DNA of 64,000 nt from Strongylocentrotus purpuratus (Eukaryota > Echinodermata > Echinoidea > Camarodonta > Strongylocentrotidae), in assembly GCF_000002235.5 (NCBI RefSeq), contig NW_022145597.1, positions 31,750,797 through 31,814,796 on the forward strand, written 5' to 3'. Positions within the stretch are counted from its first letter, which is position 1, and every line of letters begins with the position of its first letter. Shown here one piece after another: positions 10,701 through 22,700 of this stretch. The position numbers and the translations under genes were made by a program. A model generated the notes under the pieces. It was not told the DNA's origin. It ran no database searches and saw nothing but the letters and a program-made list of their open reading frames with translations.

Positions 10701-12520
10701 TGAAGTCCAGCCATCAATGTGCGAACGATTACATCTTCTACTACTACGAGCCGAAGACGATGGTTCAAAAAAGGAAAGAAATATATATAATTCATTGATA
10801 TTTACCTTAGATGTGTATTCCAATAATTTGATTTCCTCATGAGTATTCCTTATTATCAACGATCGAGAAGTTACGAGGTCCAATTAAAATCCATCTTGCA
10901 GCGAACACAATCATAGCGCACATCCATGCATGCAACGTACGTGTACTAATATTTCTCTCTCTCTCTCTCCCTTTCGCTATACGTAACATACACACTCACT
11001 TAACCATGTATCATACAACACACACCTTCAAATCATGGCTTTCATTTCAATTCTCAATTGGAGTATAGACTGCTCACGTAGACTTTTTTTTTTACTGAAA
11101 TATCTTTTTTAACACTTCTCATACATTACTGCACGACACTCGTATCTAGTGCTGTGAGAATAAGGTACTAGGGTCTATAAATAAGACTACGCTTTGCGCA
11201 CGATCTGACCGGAGCTCAGATTATGTCGCAATACCCTTTATTTTTGGCGCGAACAATGACGTCACTGTTCACTGTTTTCCTTCTCATTTTGAGATGGATG
11301 TAGCTATAGGGCTCAAACCAACGCAAGATTGACAGAAACATCGTACTCTATCTACTTTCGAATGTTCAGTTTGTAAAAATCTGTATTTAAAAAGATACAA
11401 TCTTTTTTTTAAATATTTTCTAGATCCTAGTTGTTAGAAATGGCAATTGTGAACATCTGAAATGTTGATCTCTATCAAAAGTTCTTTACTCAAAACGGAT
11501 CCCATATTTTTAGGGTCTACCTTCTGCCTATGACTTGTATGAGAAGGTTTTTAGTGAGCAAACCTCTACGCCCTCTAGGATTTTCTTAGTCGGTGGTGCG
11601 AGTGCGTCAAGGTCGTCTGCAACCACAATTATTGGATTAAAAAACGTCAAAATCTGCAAGATTGTCAACAAATGGTGAAAGACTGTTACAGATCCGTGAT
11701 TATAGGTAGACCTATGTTGTGAAATGTATAATTGTATTTTCTTTTCATATTTTCTTCAATTTTTATTTTTACATCATTTTTTTCCCTTTGCTAATTTTTT
11801 GAAGTGGGCGACGAGCGCACAAATCGTAGGTGTAGAAGCCTTACGCCCGGGCATTGGCCTCCCTACTCATGGAGAGCGTATTGGGAACCCTACACCCACA
11901 GAGCGCCAAAGAAAAAAACATCCACAAAGATCCTTATTTTTAAGGACGCAATATGTCCGCTTTTACGAGTTTATCCTCGTTTACGCGGATGATCCTCATT
12001 CTTGGACCAGCGCCCTCTACTGCTGGTGATGCTGGTTTTTGTGTCAAAATGACATCGCCATATTTTCTTGCGAAAATGATCACAATGTCAATGAGTATTA
12101 TTTTCCAAATTTCAACAAATCTTTTGGCACACTTAAGTTAGATGTAGATCTAGATCTAGTCTACTCCCTACAATAACAGGAATAGGTTGAAATCAAGCAT
12201 AATGAAATTTCTTGTCAAGTAGGATATTGTAAGATGTCGCCAATGTCACTGATGTAGGCTACAGCACCAGTGTAGGTTTACAGAAGTGTAAACCGAGTCG
12301 TACAATAGGCGACTTGACACAGTGTATAAATATCCTTTAGTCTCCTCAACACCAAATGTTTTTATTCACAAGATATTACCCAAATTGCAACATAATATAG
12401 GAATATTAGAATTACCGGTAAGAAAGTCCTTGTAGATAATCATTGTGATAGGATTAACTGGATTCTTGATAGGTCCAGAACGTCTTCGTCAGCTTTGATT
12501 CGGCTGCGGACTAAAAAGGA
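4497..12520 (-). CDS. TPT1: TCTP / TPT1 (translationally controlled tumour protein), last exon not found
   Basis: TCTP is an abundant cytosolic calcium- and tubulin-binding protein of the MSS4-like fold, linked to growth control and survival (family knowledge). Coding exons on the minus strand: 12443-12416, 7510-7434, 5998-5808 and 4785-4497, all with GT-AG borders and matching phases. The protein opens MIIYKDFLTGDELFTDIYPM, as the family does. Exon 3 carries IGGNPSAEEAAE, the TCTP signature 1, followed by SGVDIV and TKEAY. Exon 4 encodes the helical hairpin and the last strands, including FQFFLGES. About 195 residues are recovered before a final donor after KEVKV, against about 172 for the whole human protein; the extra length lies mainly in the charged helical hairpin (KAKDDQIKELEAEGKK). 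A short terminal exon is expected because the family usually ends in KC. A 108-bp candidate cassette exon lies between exons 1 and 2. A divergent paralogue rather than the main TCTP gene is possible. Confidence 0.92.
5808..5998 (-). CDS. TPT1: TCTP exon 3 (signature 1 exon)
   Basis: 191 bases, acceptor GGATGCAG, donor AAGAA|GTAAGTATC. It contains the family signature IGGNPSAEEAAE, an acidic flexible loop rich in T and E, then SGVDIVLANRLTEVTEYTKEAY. It ends two bases into a lysine codon. Confidence 0.93.
6455..6650. repeat. imperfect palindrome carrying two octamer motifs
   Basis: Arms 6487-6545 and 6575-6629 are inverted copies (GGACTGGC...GAAATTTGCATC / GATGCAAATTTCCC...GGCCAGTCC), with weaker pairing outside. 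Each arm has ATTTGCAT, the POU-domain octamer, and a TATAAAA lies at 6611. It lies in TCTP intron 2. Confidence 0.7.
7055..7189. mobile_element. 135-bp TTAA-flanked MITE
   Basis: TTAA|AGATGCTCATGCATGG at the left and TTGAGCAACT|TTAA at the right. The inverted ends share GGGTATAT and TGCTCA. A TTAA target duplication points to piggyBac- or Kolobok-type mobilisation. It lies in TCTP intron 2. Confidence 0.6.
7434..7510 (-). CDS. TPT1: TCTP exon 2
   Basis: Acceptor TCCATTGCAG and donor AAAG|GTTGGT. It begins in phase 1 and encodes GDELFTDIYPMKLVGPNQNF then IQLKGK, matching the beta-strand region after the TCTP amino terminus. It ends in phase 0. Confidence 0.9.
7620..9122 (+). mobile_element. 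5'-truncated LINE (Jockey/I-like reverse transcriptase with C-terminal zinc-knuckle-like region)
   Basis: The frame enters in mid-polymerase (PEQAGFRPGRWCTGQVLNLT), has AAYDTVNHRILLDKL, meets one in-frame TGA at about 7938-7940, then resumes with LPQGSVLAPVLFNVYTND and the catalytic FIYADDLGI. It ends with WKSLNRLRTGVGRCKYNMNK and a CxC...H..RCP knuckle (CECGTSVQSMSHLLRCP). The endonuclease and the start of the polymerase are missing. The clade is uncertain; the tail is of the type seen in Jockey/I-group elements. It sits in TCTP intron 1, antisense to the gene, about 110 bp from exon 2. Confidence 0.82.
9320..9927 (+). mobile_element. LTR retrotransposon fossil: 3' LTR with adjoining polypurine tract
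   Basis: A purine run (GGTGGGGGGAA) is followed by TGTAATG; about 608 bp later the sequence reads GTAATTTACA, giving TGTAA...TTACA ends. Inside are a TATA-like TATATAAA near 9577 and AAATAAA near 9830, in the order expected of an LTR. No gag or pol was seen beside it, so this is a remnant. Family (Gypsy-like?) and age are undetermined. Confidence 0.45.
10081..10180 (+). repeat. dispersed ~90-bp repeat, copy 1
   Basis: TTTTTTTAAGGACGCATCGG and CATCCTCGTTTATGAAGACG then ATTCTTGAACCAGCGCCCCT. It matches 11935-12030 in the same orientation with scattered differences. Confidence 0.7.
10393..10500 (-). CDS. candidate in-frame cassette exon in TCTP intron 1
   Basis: Between TCTP exons 1 and 2, on the same strand, lies a 108-base stretch with an acceptor (TTGTTTCAAG|G) and a donor (GAAA|GTAAAT). 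Both borders are phase 1, exactly the phase of the exon 1-exon 2 junction, so including it adds 36 residues without a frameshift. In that frame it is open and protein-like: GSYVRKGVEGNGYKPAGYLL followed by FDGTYGVGRWVDFLSES. I do not recognise this peptide as part of standard TCTP. It could be an alternative exon, an exonised repeat, or chance. Confidence 0.4.
11935..12030 (+). repeat. dispersed ~90-bp repeat, copy 2
   Basis: TTTTTAAGGACGCAATATGT and ATCCTCGTTTACGCGGATGA then ATTCTTGGACCAGCGCCCTC. Partner of 10081-10180; both lie in TCTP intron 1. Confidence 0.7.
12416..12520 (-). CDS. TPT1: TCTP exon 1 (5' UTR and first nine codons)
   Basis: The ATG lies at 12443-12441 and is followed by MIIYKDFLT plus one base of a glycine codon, then the donor G|GTAATT. 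The stretch up to about 12520 is taken as 5' UTR because a CCTTTTT pyrimidine run sits there, as expected at a 5'-TOP start. The coding part is 12416-12443; the UTR end is inferred. Confidence 0.85.
12511..12520 (-). promoter_or_regulatory. 5'-TOP-like transcription start of TCTP
   Basis: The minus strand reads TCCTTTTTAG here, about 70 bp before the start codon. TCTP mRNA is a classic TOP message whose translation follows mTOR signalling (family knowledge), and a C followed by a pyrimidine run is the hallmark. An NRF1-like GCGCATGCGT lies upstream at about 12610. That transcription starts here is inference. Confidence 0.5.
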
Positions 12521-12529
12521 TGTTACGTG

Positions 12530-13555
12530 TGGATAAACCAAACGTACGTACGACGTACGTACGCTGTAAACTGGCAAGGCAAGTACGTCGTTGAGGCGAC
12601 TCATATTATAAGCGCATGCGTATGATGGCTAGCTAGGTTGAACGAATGAATGAATGAATGAATGAATGACGAATGAACCGTGCATGCAACTGCACTGGCC
12701 ACTCACTACAATTATATGTTAGTCTGGTATCCATGCGGATTTGTGATTTATGATTTCTTGAATTTACCAATCATTGCCAGTAGTAAATTACCCCGCGACG
12801 GTCAGGGGCGATGGAACGTCTTTCAAAGTGGCAGAGGACTAAAAAAAAAAAAACACTTCGAGAAAAAAGGAGGCAGCCACAAGCAGTGGCGTACGCAGGA
12901 TTTTTTTTTAAAGGGGGGGGGGGGGTTTAATTGCCGGATGTTGTCATAAATGTGACCCCACGAGGTATAGCGAAGCGGAACAGAAGAGGCTTTGCATGGG
13001 AGGGGGTTATTCCATCCAACGTCGTGAATTAGCAACTAGCAATTAAAAACCTGGGGTTTTTCCTGCATTTCGATTTTTCATGTTTCTTTTTTTCCCCTCA
13101 CATTTGACAGAAAATCAAGACAGGCATATAAAAAGCATGTTGCACAATTAATGACCACTCAATTCACGTGTCAGACTAAAGTTAAATCCTCGGAAATATT
13201 GAAAAGCGCCCCCCCCCCTTAAACTTTTTTTTGTGTGTGATTTGGAGGACCCCCCCTTCCTTTTTTTTAATTAATTTTTTTTTTTTTAAATTGTGGTAAA
13301 GGGTGAAAAAAATCTGACCTTACTCCCCCCCCCCCCCCCTCCCCCACTCAACGAAACAAACAAAATTTAGACCGGCCAAATTTTCAAATTTTGGGACACA
13401 CAAAAACAACAAAAAGTGTTCTTACTCAGGGGCGGCGGAACGACTTCCAAAATGGGAGGTTGGGGGGGGGGGGTTCAACCCCCCCGAAAACATAATTTCA
13501 TTATCTATAAATTACAATTGCCAGTGATCGAAGTCATCGAACTACTGAACTTGAA
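12530..13555. repeat. gene-free stretch with microsatellites and G/C runs
   Basis: It holds CGTACGTACG repeats (12542-12572), (GAAT)n at 12644-12668, a G13 run at 12913, C runs near 13207 and 13325, and a G12 run near 13461. Phrases such as GGGGCG.TGGAACG.CTT recur at 12805 and 13433, suggesting ends of G-run-bearing transposons. No gene seen. Confidence 0.6.
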
Positions 13556-13559
13556 CTAG

Positions 13560-16180
13560 CTTAACTCTAAAATATTAAAGCACTTTATCATTTATTGGAA
13601 TGATGTTCTTTCAGACCAAAATGTTGAAAGTGCTTTTGATAATTTCTTTAATAAATTCATATTGATGTATGGTGAGAATGTTCCTCTGGTTGAATATAAA
13701 AAGAAGAATTATAACAAAGTTCCTCGTATGCCATGGATAACTAAATCAATATTAAGGTCAATTACTAAGAAAATAAGTTGTATTATCAATATAAAAGGAG
13801 AAGCTCTGATTTTTTGTGGAGAAAGTATTCTAATGATAGAAATACTCTTACTTCTGTATTGCGTGATGCTACGAAAAAATATTACTCTGCTCAATTTCAA
13901 ATGACATTTAATAATATTAAGAAATAAGAATACATGGAAAGTAATTAGAAGTTTTTTTAAACCATCAGTAAAAACTACAAATATCAAATGTATAAATGTG
14001 AATGGTTGTTCCGTAGAAGATAGACAAATTATTTTAATGATTATTTTTGTAATGTCGGGCTAAAACTTCAGGACTCTATTTCTAGATGTCAGAAAAGCTT
14101 TATTGAGTTTATGCAAGAACCCAAATATAGATATGTTTTTAATGCCCACAAATGAAATAGAATTGTTTAAACTTGTGAGCTCGCTTAAAAGTAATAAAAG
14201 TCCTGGCTTTGATGGCATAAAAAATGAATTAATTAAGGATATTATACATGGAATTGTGATACCACTTGTTCATATTTATAATTTGTCTTTCTTATCTGGT
14301 ATTGTATCGGGACAAATGAAAATTGCTAAGGTAGTGCCAATATTTAAAAAGGGTGATCCTCAAACATTAAGTAGACCCATTTCACTATTGACATCCTTTT
14401 CAAAGCTTTTAGAAAAGCTTATATGATAGAACAGTGATATTTAAAAAAAAAAGACTAAAATATTTTCAAAATTCCAGTTTGGCTTTCGTGAAAAGCACAC
14501 CACTACACATGCAATTTTACACTTTGTTGATAAAATAGCTCAAGCACTAGATGGTCACCTTCATACAATTGGTTTATTTTTGGATTTCTCTAAGGCGTTT
14601 GATACGGTTGATCATGAAATTTTAATAAGTAAATTGTTATATTATGGAGTGAGGGGCATCGCTCGCTCTTAGCTGGTTCAGGAGCTAGTCATCAAACTAT
14701 ATCTTGTGGGGTCCCTCAGGGGTCCCTTCTTGGCCCCTTCTTTTTATATTATATATTAATGATTTTTATCTTTCATCTGATATTTTTCATAATTTTTGCA
14801 AATGATTCAAGTGTATTTTTTTTCTCATAAAAACCCTAAAGTTTTATTAGATACAGTTAATATTGAATTAAAGAAAGTTATGTTGTGGATTCATGCAAAT
14901 ACGTTGTCCTTGAATCTTCAAAAGACAAACTATATGTTTTTTAGTAACTCCCTAAAGGATGTACCTGGAAATGTATTTTTTGATAATGTTAATGTTGTGA
15001 GAGTAACTTCCACCAAGTTTCTTGGGCTACATATTGATGAGAAGCTGTCTTGGGCATCTCATTGTACTAATATTTGTAAAGTCGTGTCTAGAAATACTGG
15101 TGTAATTTATAAATTAAGTTCTTTTGTCCCACAAGAAATTTTGCTTATTTTGTATTCTACTTTAATTTTGCCTTATCTCAATTATGGAGTGCTGGCATGG
15201 GGGAAGTCATTGAAAACACAATTAGATAAGATTTGTGTTGCCCAAAAGAGGGTGGTTAGAGTTGTGTTTAATGCGAGCTATCGTGCTCATAATGTTTTGT
15301 TCTACAGTAATAAGCTATTGAAGGTTGAAGACATATTTTACTTTATACAGTGAGTTAGGCGCAATTATGTATGGTTTTGAAAATGGTACTCTCCCAAATG
15401 CGTTAGTACAAATATTTCGAAAGAACAATCAAATTCATAGCTATAATACAAGGCAGGCAACTGCACTTCATATTCCACGTGTAAGAACTGCTTTTGCTCT
15501 GAAGACGCTGGCTTGTACGGACCCAAGTTTTGGAACTCACTTCCTATCAATGTAACTAGATATGTCAGTGTCTTTGTTTTTAAACGCAAATTGAAATTAC
15601 ATTTATTGAGTAACTATGTCGACAATTAACATAAAAATTATATCACCAGAAATGATATTAGGTAATAATTTATCAATTGTTATTGATAACGGGCATTATC
15701 TTTTTGTTTGTGTTATGTTTGATTATTCAATATAAATGTCAGCATTTCACATTCTCTTCCGCCCCCCCTCCTCTCTTCTATTTTGCTTTTTCTTTACACC
15801 AAATACCATTTCCCCATTTATACATATAACTTTCTTCTTTCTCTGTTTTTCTCTGTTTTGTTGTTTTTCTCGTTCCAGTTTGCTTTTTTCCTCTCGATCC
15901 CTTTGTAGATCCTCTCCTTTTCAAATTTCAAGCTATCCCTTTTGTAAATATTTCCCCCATATTTAATCATGTGTAGTTTTGAAACATTGATGGATTATGT
16001 TATATGGGGACCTTGCTCTTACAAGCCCAGCTTTTTTAAGGTCTCCATTTTCTTTCATTTGGATTATATATCGACTTAAGGTTGCACTTAAGTTTTTTTT
16101 TCTTATGCTGTTTTTTGTTCTATTATTATATGTAAAAATGATGTGAAAGAAATAAATAAAATGAACCCTGAACCTTGAAA
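13560..16180 (+). mobile_element. CR1/L2-like LINE, decayed
   Basis: An AT-rich block with shattered LINE reading frames. 13600-13780 resembles the linker after the endonuclease (VEYKKKNYNKVPRMPWITKS). 14103-14426 has FKLVSSLKSNKSPGFDGIKN and KIAKVVPIFKKGDP, the start of the polymerase. Around 14580 are FLDFSKAFDTVDHEIL-like codons. 14796-15353 has the thumb region with FLGLHIDEKLSWASHCTNIC and LPYLNYGVLAWGKS. The 3' end lies near ATAAATAAAATGAACCCTGA at 16150-16170. There are several frameshifts and stops. The base composition (more AT) differs from both neighbours. Confidence 0.78.
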
Positions 16181-16194
16181 ATGAACCTATTTAA

Positions 16195-16397
16195 CCCTAA
16201 TGAGGCCGGGGGGCATTATGCCCCCCCCCCGCTCCACAATTTTTCAGATTGCTCGGAAACGCATATGGATGGCGCCCCGCCGCTCGCTGACTTTTTTCTT
16301 TCGAGTCTTGCGCAACTGGGGGGGGGGGGGGGGGCGGGCATAATGCCCCCCCCCCCCCACCGTACTAAGACCTCAAAAAGCCCGGTCTTTTTTAGGG
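16195..16397. mobile_element. 203-bp TTAA-flanked MITE with GGGCATTATGCCC arms
   Basis: TTAA|CCCTAATGAGGCCGGGGG at the left and GTCTTTTTTAGGG|TTAA at the right; GGGCATTATGCCCCC occurs near both ends. It sits about 275 bp before the UBXN7 start codon. Confidence 0.6.
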
Positions 16398-16671
16398 TTA
16401 AAGCTCCCTTGAATTAGACTAGCTAAACTGTAGTGCCGTATGGCCGCTGCTCCATTCGTATCAACACACATAAACTGCACTGCAGTGTAATGCATGCTAG
16501 TAATAGTATGTATGCATAGCATGTATCTAAAATCTAGTTAGTTTTGCCTACATCGTATGCATTATACTAGGCTTAGCGCCTAGGGCTGGGTGATATATCG
16601 TGAATGAATGTTACTCTCACAATTGCTCAATTTTGAGTCACGTAACCTTTAAAGTGAATGAATTTCAGAGG

Positions 16672-16732
16672 ATGTCAGCGGCAAGTAAATCTGACATGAA
16701 TGCACTCGCAGAGCAGTTTGCATCAGTGACTG
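16672..16732 (+). CDS. UBXN7: UBXN7 exon 1
   Basis: The ATG is followed by MSAASKSDMNALAEQFASVT and the first base of a glycine codon; the donor is G|GTGAGC. The peptide matches the start of a UBA domain (human ...LIQQFTTITGAS). The 5' UTR extent is unknown. Confidence 0.88.
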
Positions 16733-19700
16733 GTGAGCTAAGACTAAGTTTAACAAGTTTAACTTTTTTTTAAACTTTCATTTTCAACTTCAACTTACAA
16801 GATGCAACTACAGTTTATAATTAATTTAAGAGGTTAATTTTATCTTGTTAAACCTTTTATTTACCTGCAAAGTATTCTTGAGCTTATAGCAAAGAAGAAG
16901 AAGAAGAAGAAGGAAGTAGCTAGCCCTAGCTAGGGTCTTGGACTAGTTTAAAGAGAGAGCCGACCCTACCCAAATAAGAAAGAAAGAGACGGAAAATTCG
17001 GTCTAGGTCTAGATTACATGGACTCGGGTTTAGACCAAAATTTCTGTCTCTTTCGTTCGTTAGCCTCAAAATTCTGATTTGGCAATTGGGTAGGGTCGAG
17101 AACCGACCTAGTAATTTATAAACTGACATTTGTTGACATTCCCCCTAACACAGCTCACAGATGGTATCCCAGCCGAATCGCACCATGCGGATAGATTGAG
17201 CCGAATCGGAACCTCTTTTGGCTCCTAAATTATTAAAATTTTCAGCGCTTGTTCAGAAACGTATCCAAAAATTGACCTGTAACTCTGGCGTGGAGATACC
17301 CTAGTCTCCTAAAACATACCCAAAATGAAGTAAATAGGTCTATTCATTAAATGTCCAAATAACGATCATGACTACATGAGTTAAAAGTCGTCATGTTTAT
17401 TTACCTGTTTCGTGTCAATTTTCTTGTTATTTTTGGAGTATTTTTTGGATAGACTAAGTAGGGTCTAGATCTAGGCACTCCAGCAAAGCATAGAGAGTCA
17501 AGGTCAATGCGTATTGACCTCTAGCACTGCATGCTTGCTGTGAGGCGGGTATTTTTAGACCCCATACACAAATACACACACCACACAATATTGCATAGAC
17601 TGTACACAATCTTGTCGATGCAGCTGTAAGCAAAGTTTGACACGAGACTTACAATTTGAATTTTTAAATTATTCTTTCTAACATCAGTAAGTTAAAAAAA
17701 ATGTATTTTACTGCTAATTAGGTGTCATCAATTGTCACTAAAGTACCGATTTTTAGTGAAATCAGTTGAGTTTGGTACAGTGGTGTTTGAAATGTTGAGA
17801 ATCAAAAGCACAGCTTTTACTACACAGCCAGGATAGTGATGCTCCTATGTGTGGATCTAGGCAGTATTTACTACTATTAGTTTAGTAACCTAGCCTTTTT
17901 GATACTTTACGAAAAAAAACAATTAGTGTGAGAACTGAGAATGAGAGTGAGAAGGGTGTGCATGGGGTTTGGTTTCTAGAAGAATGCTGTCATCTCAACA
18001 GTCCAGCTACACCAGTTCTAACTCTAATTCTCATTGCTGCTCGATGCCTATCGATTGACTTAGACCAAAAATTGACTAGCTCAATTGAATTGAATTGAAA
18101 TTTATTGTCCCTTTCAGGAAATTCTTTTTTCACTGGTTTTACAGTCATTGTACATGTACATAATACAAGAAGAAATACATACCGGTAAGCGGTAATACAA
18201 TAATATCAAATGTACATCGTCACAAACGTTATTAATAACATTCTGAAAATGATTGTTACATTGGGAATGGAATAATATATACATTAATTGCAGTATAAAC
18301 ATAAACATAAACTGCATCTATGTTGCCATTTCAAGTGAAATTCCAACATTAAGCTTACTGTTTATTTGAAAATGTTGGTATGTTTAGTATTTGGAGCCCT
18401 AACAAAAATTAAATTCAGAACAAAGCAATTGCCTATCTAATACAAGTACTCTACTCCCATACATTGGAATACAGGATCCACAACTGTAGTGGGTTTGCAA
18501 ATGCTGGAGGTATGCAATGGTGACCTAGAGAGGGCGATCTCCATGCACTTAGACGGTGTGATTGACGTTGATGCCATGCAGAATCAAGATGTCAATGCTA
18601 CTTCCTCCCTGTCTTCGGCTGCTGGCCCATCAATACCCCTCAAGTAAGTGAAAAAGTGTTTCATAACCTGGGGAGTAGTGAGAGAGAGGGGTGAGGGCAG
18701 AGCTGCCAACTAGTACGGATGTCCCGTAATATTGGTACAGAAATTAACGACCATTACGGCAGTACAGATTTTTTTGCTGGGGTCTGGTGCTCGCACTTCT
18801 CGCTGAAGTGATTTGGGTTTTATGCTCTCTGGTGCAATGTGATTTATATTTTGGACCATTTTTGCAATAGATTTATGACTACCTGGTAATATTTCATAGA
18901 TAATTTTGATTGTGCAGATTTAAACGTGCAGGTGATTTTCAAACATGTAATTTCAAAATTGGAACCTGCCGCTGTTGCATTTTGAATGGCTTAGCTGACT
19001 ACCCTGATGGCCTGGACATAAGTCAAATTTTTACCTTCAGTTTTTTTGCTAGATTTGCAACTTGCAAGAGGTTAGTAATGAGAACTTGCAAATTGTTTAA
19101 CTGTGCGCCTTTTGTTCTGTTTATTTTTATTCCAGCGATTCTGTCCGTGCTCCAATTCCAAGTAAAATGGACACATTGGTTGAGGATGTTCCCACATTTG
19201 GTAAGCTAACGTCTGTTTATAGTGCAATATTATGCAATATTATGCTTGGAAATCACTTTAAAATCCAATATCTAAGTCTTTTACTAAGAGCCACAAATAT
19301 GTGTGGGTTCCTTATGTAAGTGGGACACCAAAAGTGTCACAAAGTGGGTTGCTAATTTATGGAAATACCCATATCCACCTGCCCCCTTCTCCCTCCCCCC
19401 CCAAAAAAAAAAAAAAAAAAAAAAAAAAAACATCAGATTTTGTTGAATTTTCTTCATATCAAGAAGCTGATAACCTTATTCTGTTTTGTGAGGTGTTTTA
19501 TTTTATTTATCGGTATTTGTAAAAAAATGCATCCCGGACAATTTCTTATGCACAGATCTCTTGAACGCCAGTCAGATTAAAGTGAGCAAGCGAGGGAGCA
19601 ATTCAGTACTGGTAAAGCTTCTCTTTGTAATAGTGAAATATGGTTTTGTGGCATCCCTTTTCTTGTTATTGGTTGTCTAAAGCAATTGTGGCTGACCTCA

Positions 19701-22700
19701 TGTGATGTGCCTAGGCCCTGTATGACTTTATCTGTGAATGTAAAATCTCTTAACAGGACTATGACTACCGGTAATACTAATGATAGTAGAAAGCACAATT
19801 TTCAGTCATATCAAGAGGTTCTTCATTTCTAGATGAAATATGTGGATAAAAGACATGTGTCGAATGGGACACGCTGCATAGAATTATCCTTTTTTCAAAT
19901 TTCAAATGATTTTTTGGTTGTTGCTGTTATTTTTCGCTGGTAAGAATTATGGCTCAAGTTAATTTAGTTTCATTGGTCGAAGCTCATAATTTTGATTATC
20001 ATTTTCTGCAGGTCCAGTTCCTAGACAAAGAAGGGCCAGACAGTCCGTTTTTGATGGTCTACGCGACTTCCAAGCAGAAACAAGTGAGTTGTTAATGGAT
20101 ATCGTATTTTGCCTTTCTTGGAGCATCGTTATGAGGGAGCATGATGGTTTCATTCACTTGACTCTCAAGCAAAAGGTTTGAGGTTCAAATTTCTGCCTAG
20201 TGCGTATAGTCCTTAGACAAGGCATTTTATCCACAGTTGTCTCTCTCCACCAGGGTTAGTCCAGCCTCTGTACCGTTTTCGTTCAGCGCACCCAATCAGC
20301 TGATAAAATAACACACCCTCAACGTTGAAAGTAGACCTAGCCATTCCTCTAAATCTGGACGGAAATTTGGGGATTGCGCGATCAGTGGAGAGACCGCGCT
20401 GTGTGTGGGGATAAAAAGAACGAACGGACTGAATCTGGACTACACCAGGGTGTGAAATGGGTACAGTACCTGACAGGATTTAGTCCTGGAAATGCCATGT
20501 GCACTCCTGTGGCTGCCATAGCTCAAGCCAAGGTGACGACATCCAACATCTTTAGAAGCGCATAGGGACGTCATACAATAATGTAAGATATACAAGAACA
20601 GTTTATTAGGTCTTCTGTTCTATTCACCTCTAATATTTGCTTATTTTTTTATTATTTTCCTTTCTGTACATTTCTTATGGAACAGATATCTCAAGACTGC
20701 CAATTTCATGTATCTGTGCGTCAACCTTATGAAAGCTTCAAACACTAGTTTTTGTTCACACGATTTGTGTTCCTGATCCTGTTCTGCTTTTAAGGTCTTG
20801 GGATATATCCTTGTGTCCCACTCAAGGCCATTAAATATTTTATTAGTAAACCTTTGAAGAAAAAAAGGATTCCCTCTCCCAGCCTCTATCATAAAGATCA
20901 TGTTAAAAGCTGGGCATGCAATTGCATTAGGAAAGTAGCTAGAAATTATAACGAATTGTAGATCATGTGAAATTGGAATATTAATTCCAAAGTTGTTACA
21001 AGATTCATTTGAAGTATGCATCATCATCAGGAGGTAAAGCGAGCTGAGTTTGGAGACACGCCATGAGATAAATGATTCTTGTAAATTATACAAGATGTCT
21101 ACCAAGAGTATTTGTTTACATCATGTTTCATTAAATTATCAGATTATTAAGCATGAAATTTTGAATGGACTAATTCTATATCAATCCAAAGACGGTAGTT
21201 CTATAAAAACATGCATAGTGGAAAATGGTGATTTTGAATTAAAGCCCCATCGCACTAGTTTGGCCAGGAGGGGTTAGACCTCCCTGCATGGTCACTGACA
21301 GGTGGTTATCTCATCAAATCAGCTCTCAATTAACATAGGAAAAAGGGGACCATGGGGGACCAATGGTCACCGATTAGGCATTTTTGCTATATAGAGGGCG
21401 CAAGTAGCTATCAGTAGTGCAGTGGGGCTTAAATGAAATCAAATCGAGGCAGTCACATTCATCTTTTTCCCCCTTTCTTCCAGGGCTCCAGGAGGAGATG
21501 ATGCACAACCCCAAGTCATCATCGAAAAAGAGAACATTAGAAGATCTTTTCAGACCACCTCTAGACCTCATGCACAAAGGAACATTTGTTACGGTGAGAA
21601 AGGGTCTCTTTGTAGGACAGAATTGAAAAGCATTTTTTTTAAAGCAGGACCGTAAATACGAGTTTGCCGGTCTAACAAAAAAAGTGAGAATACTGTTAAA
21701 AAAATGATAATTTGTAGTAGGAAATTAGTATACAAATAATTTATAAAATGATTTTACTAATGACCGGTCATTATCATTTGATAATGACCGGTAAAGCTGT
21801 GCACAACAGTGTAATAAGGTACCCGAGTACACTCCCAAGCTTACAAGCGAATACTCAAATATTCGGACGCCATGTTTTTTATAATTTTTTTTGATTTTTT
21901 TTTGTTGTTGAATTTTTTTTATTTTTTTTTAATTTTTGATTTTTTTTGTTGTTGATTTTTTTTTTGCCACCACCATACCACTGAAGCACTATCCCAGGTC
22001 CGTCGCCGAAAACGCATGCAATTTGACTTCGAGTTGCAGTTGAAGGCGCCGATTTAATAATAACAATGACAGTAAACAATGCTGTTTTAAAAACCAAAGA
22101 TGGCAGAATAATCCATTTTTCTCCAAGTCCAAACAGAAATCCGGACATTTGGTCCCAGTTTCTGAGTGGTGAGTTTGACAGTGCTTGAGTTGGGAAACAT
22201 TTTTACCGACGGCACCATGCCAGCGGCCGCCGCTCTCCCTGGCACGGGTAAGCGTGGGCCTGGACAGCGCCAGGTGACCGGGATTTTTGTTTTTTTGCGG
22301 CCGAATATTCAAGTACGAGAAATCGTACCCGAGTAGTTGTCAACCGTGCGGGTACTCGAGCATTCGACCACACGTTGCAGCCCTAATGACCGGTCATTAT
22401 CAAAATTGCATACCACTTTCTCAAGTTAGCTCATTGATGACTGACAGATGATGTCACAAGGGGAATGAGATCTTGAGGTTTTTGGGTTGGAGCTTAGCAA
22501 GTTTGAAAAGCAAATATTTCAAAAAATATTTAAAGATCTATGAAACACATTCAGAAGTTTACATATCAAAATATAGGATGTAAGCAGGACTACACACCAA
22601 CAGGAATACATTTGTATTTCTCCAAATGTCATTTCATCACAATTACATCCATCTTGACCTTGACAGGCACGGGAAGCTGGGCAAGCCCAGGGCAAGTGGC

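Noticed and set aside
13560-16180. Independent host genes from the separate open pieces at 14103-14426 and 14796-15353
   Set aside because: All pieces read as parts of one decayed LINE polymerase in the right order.
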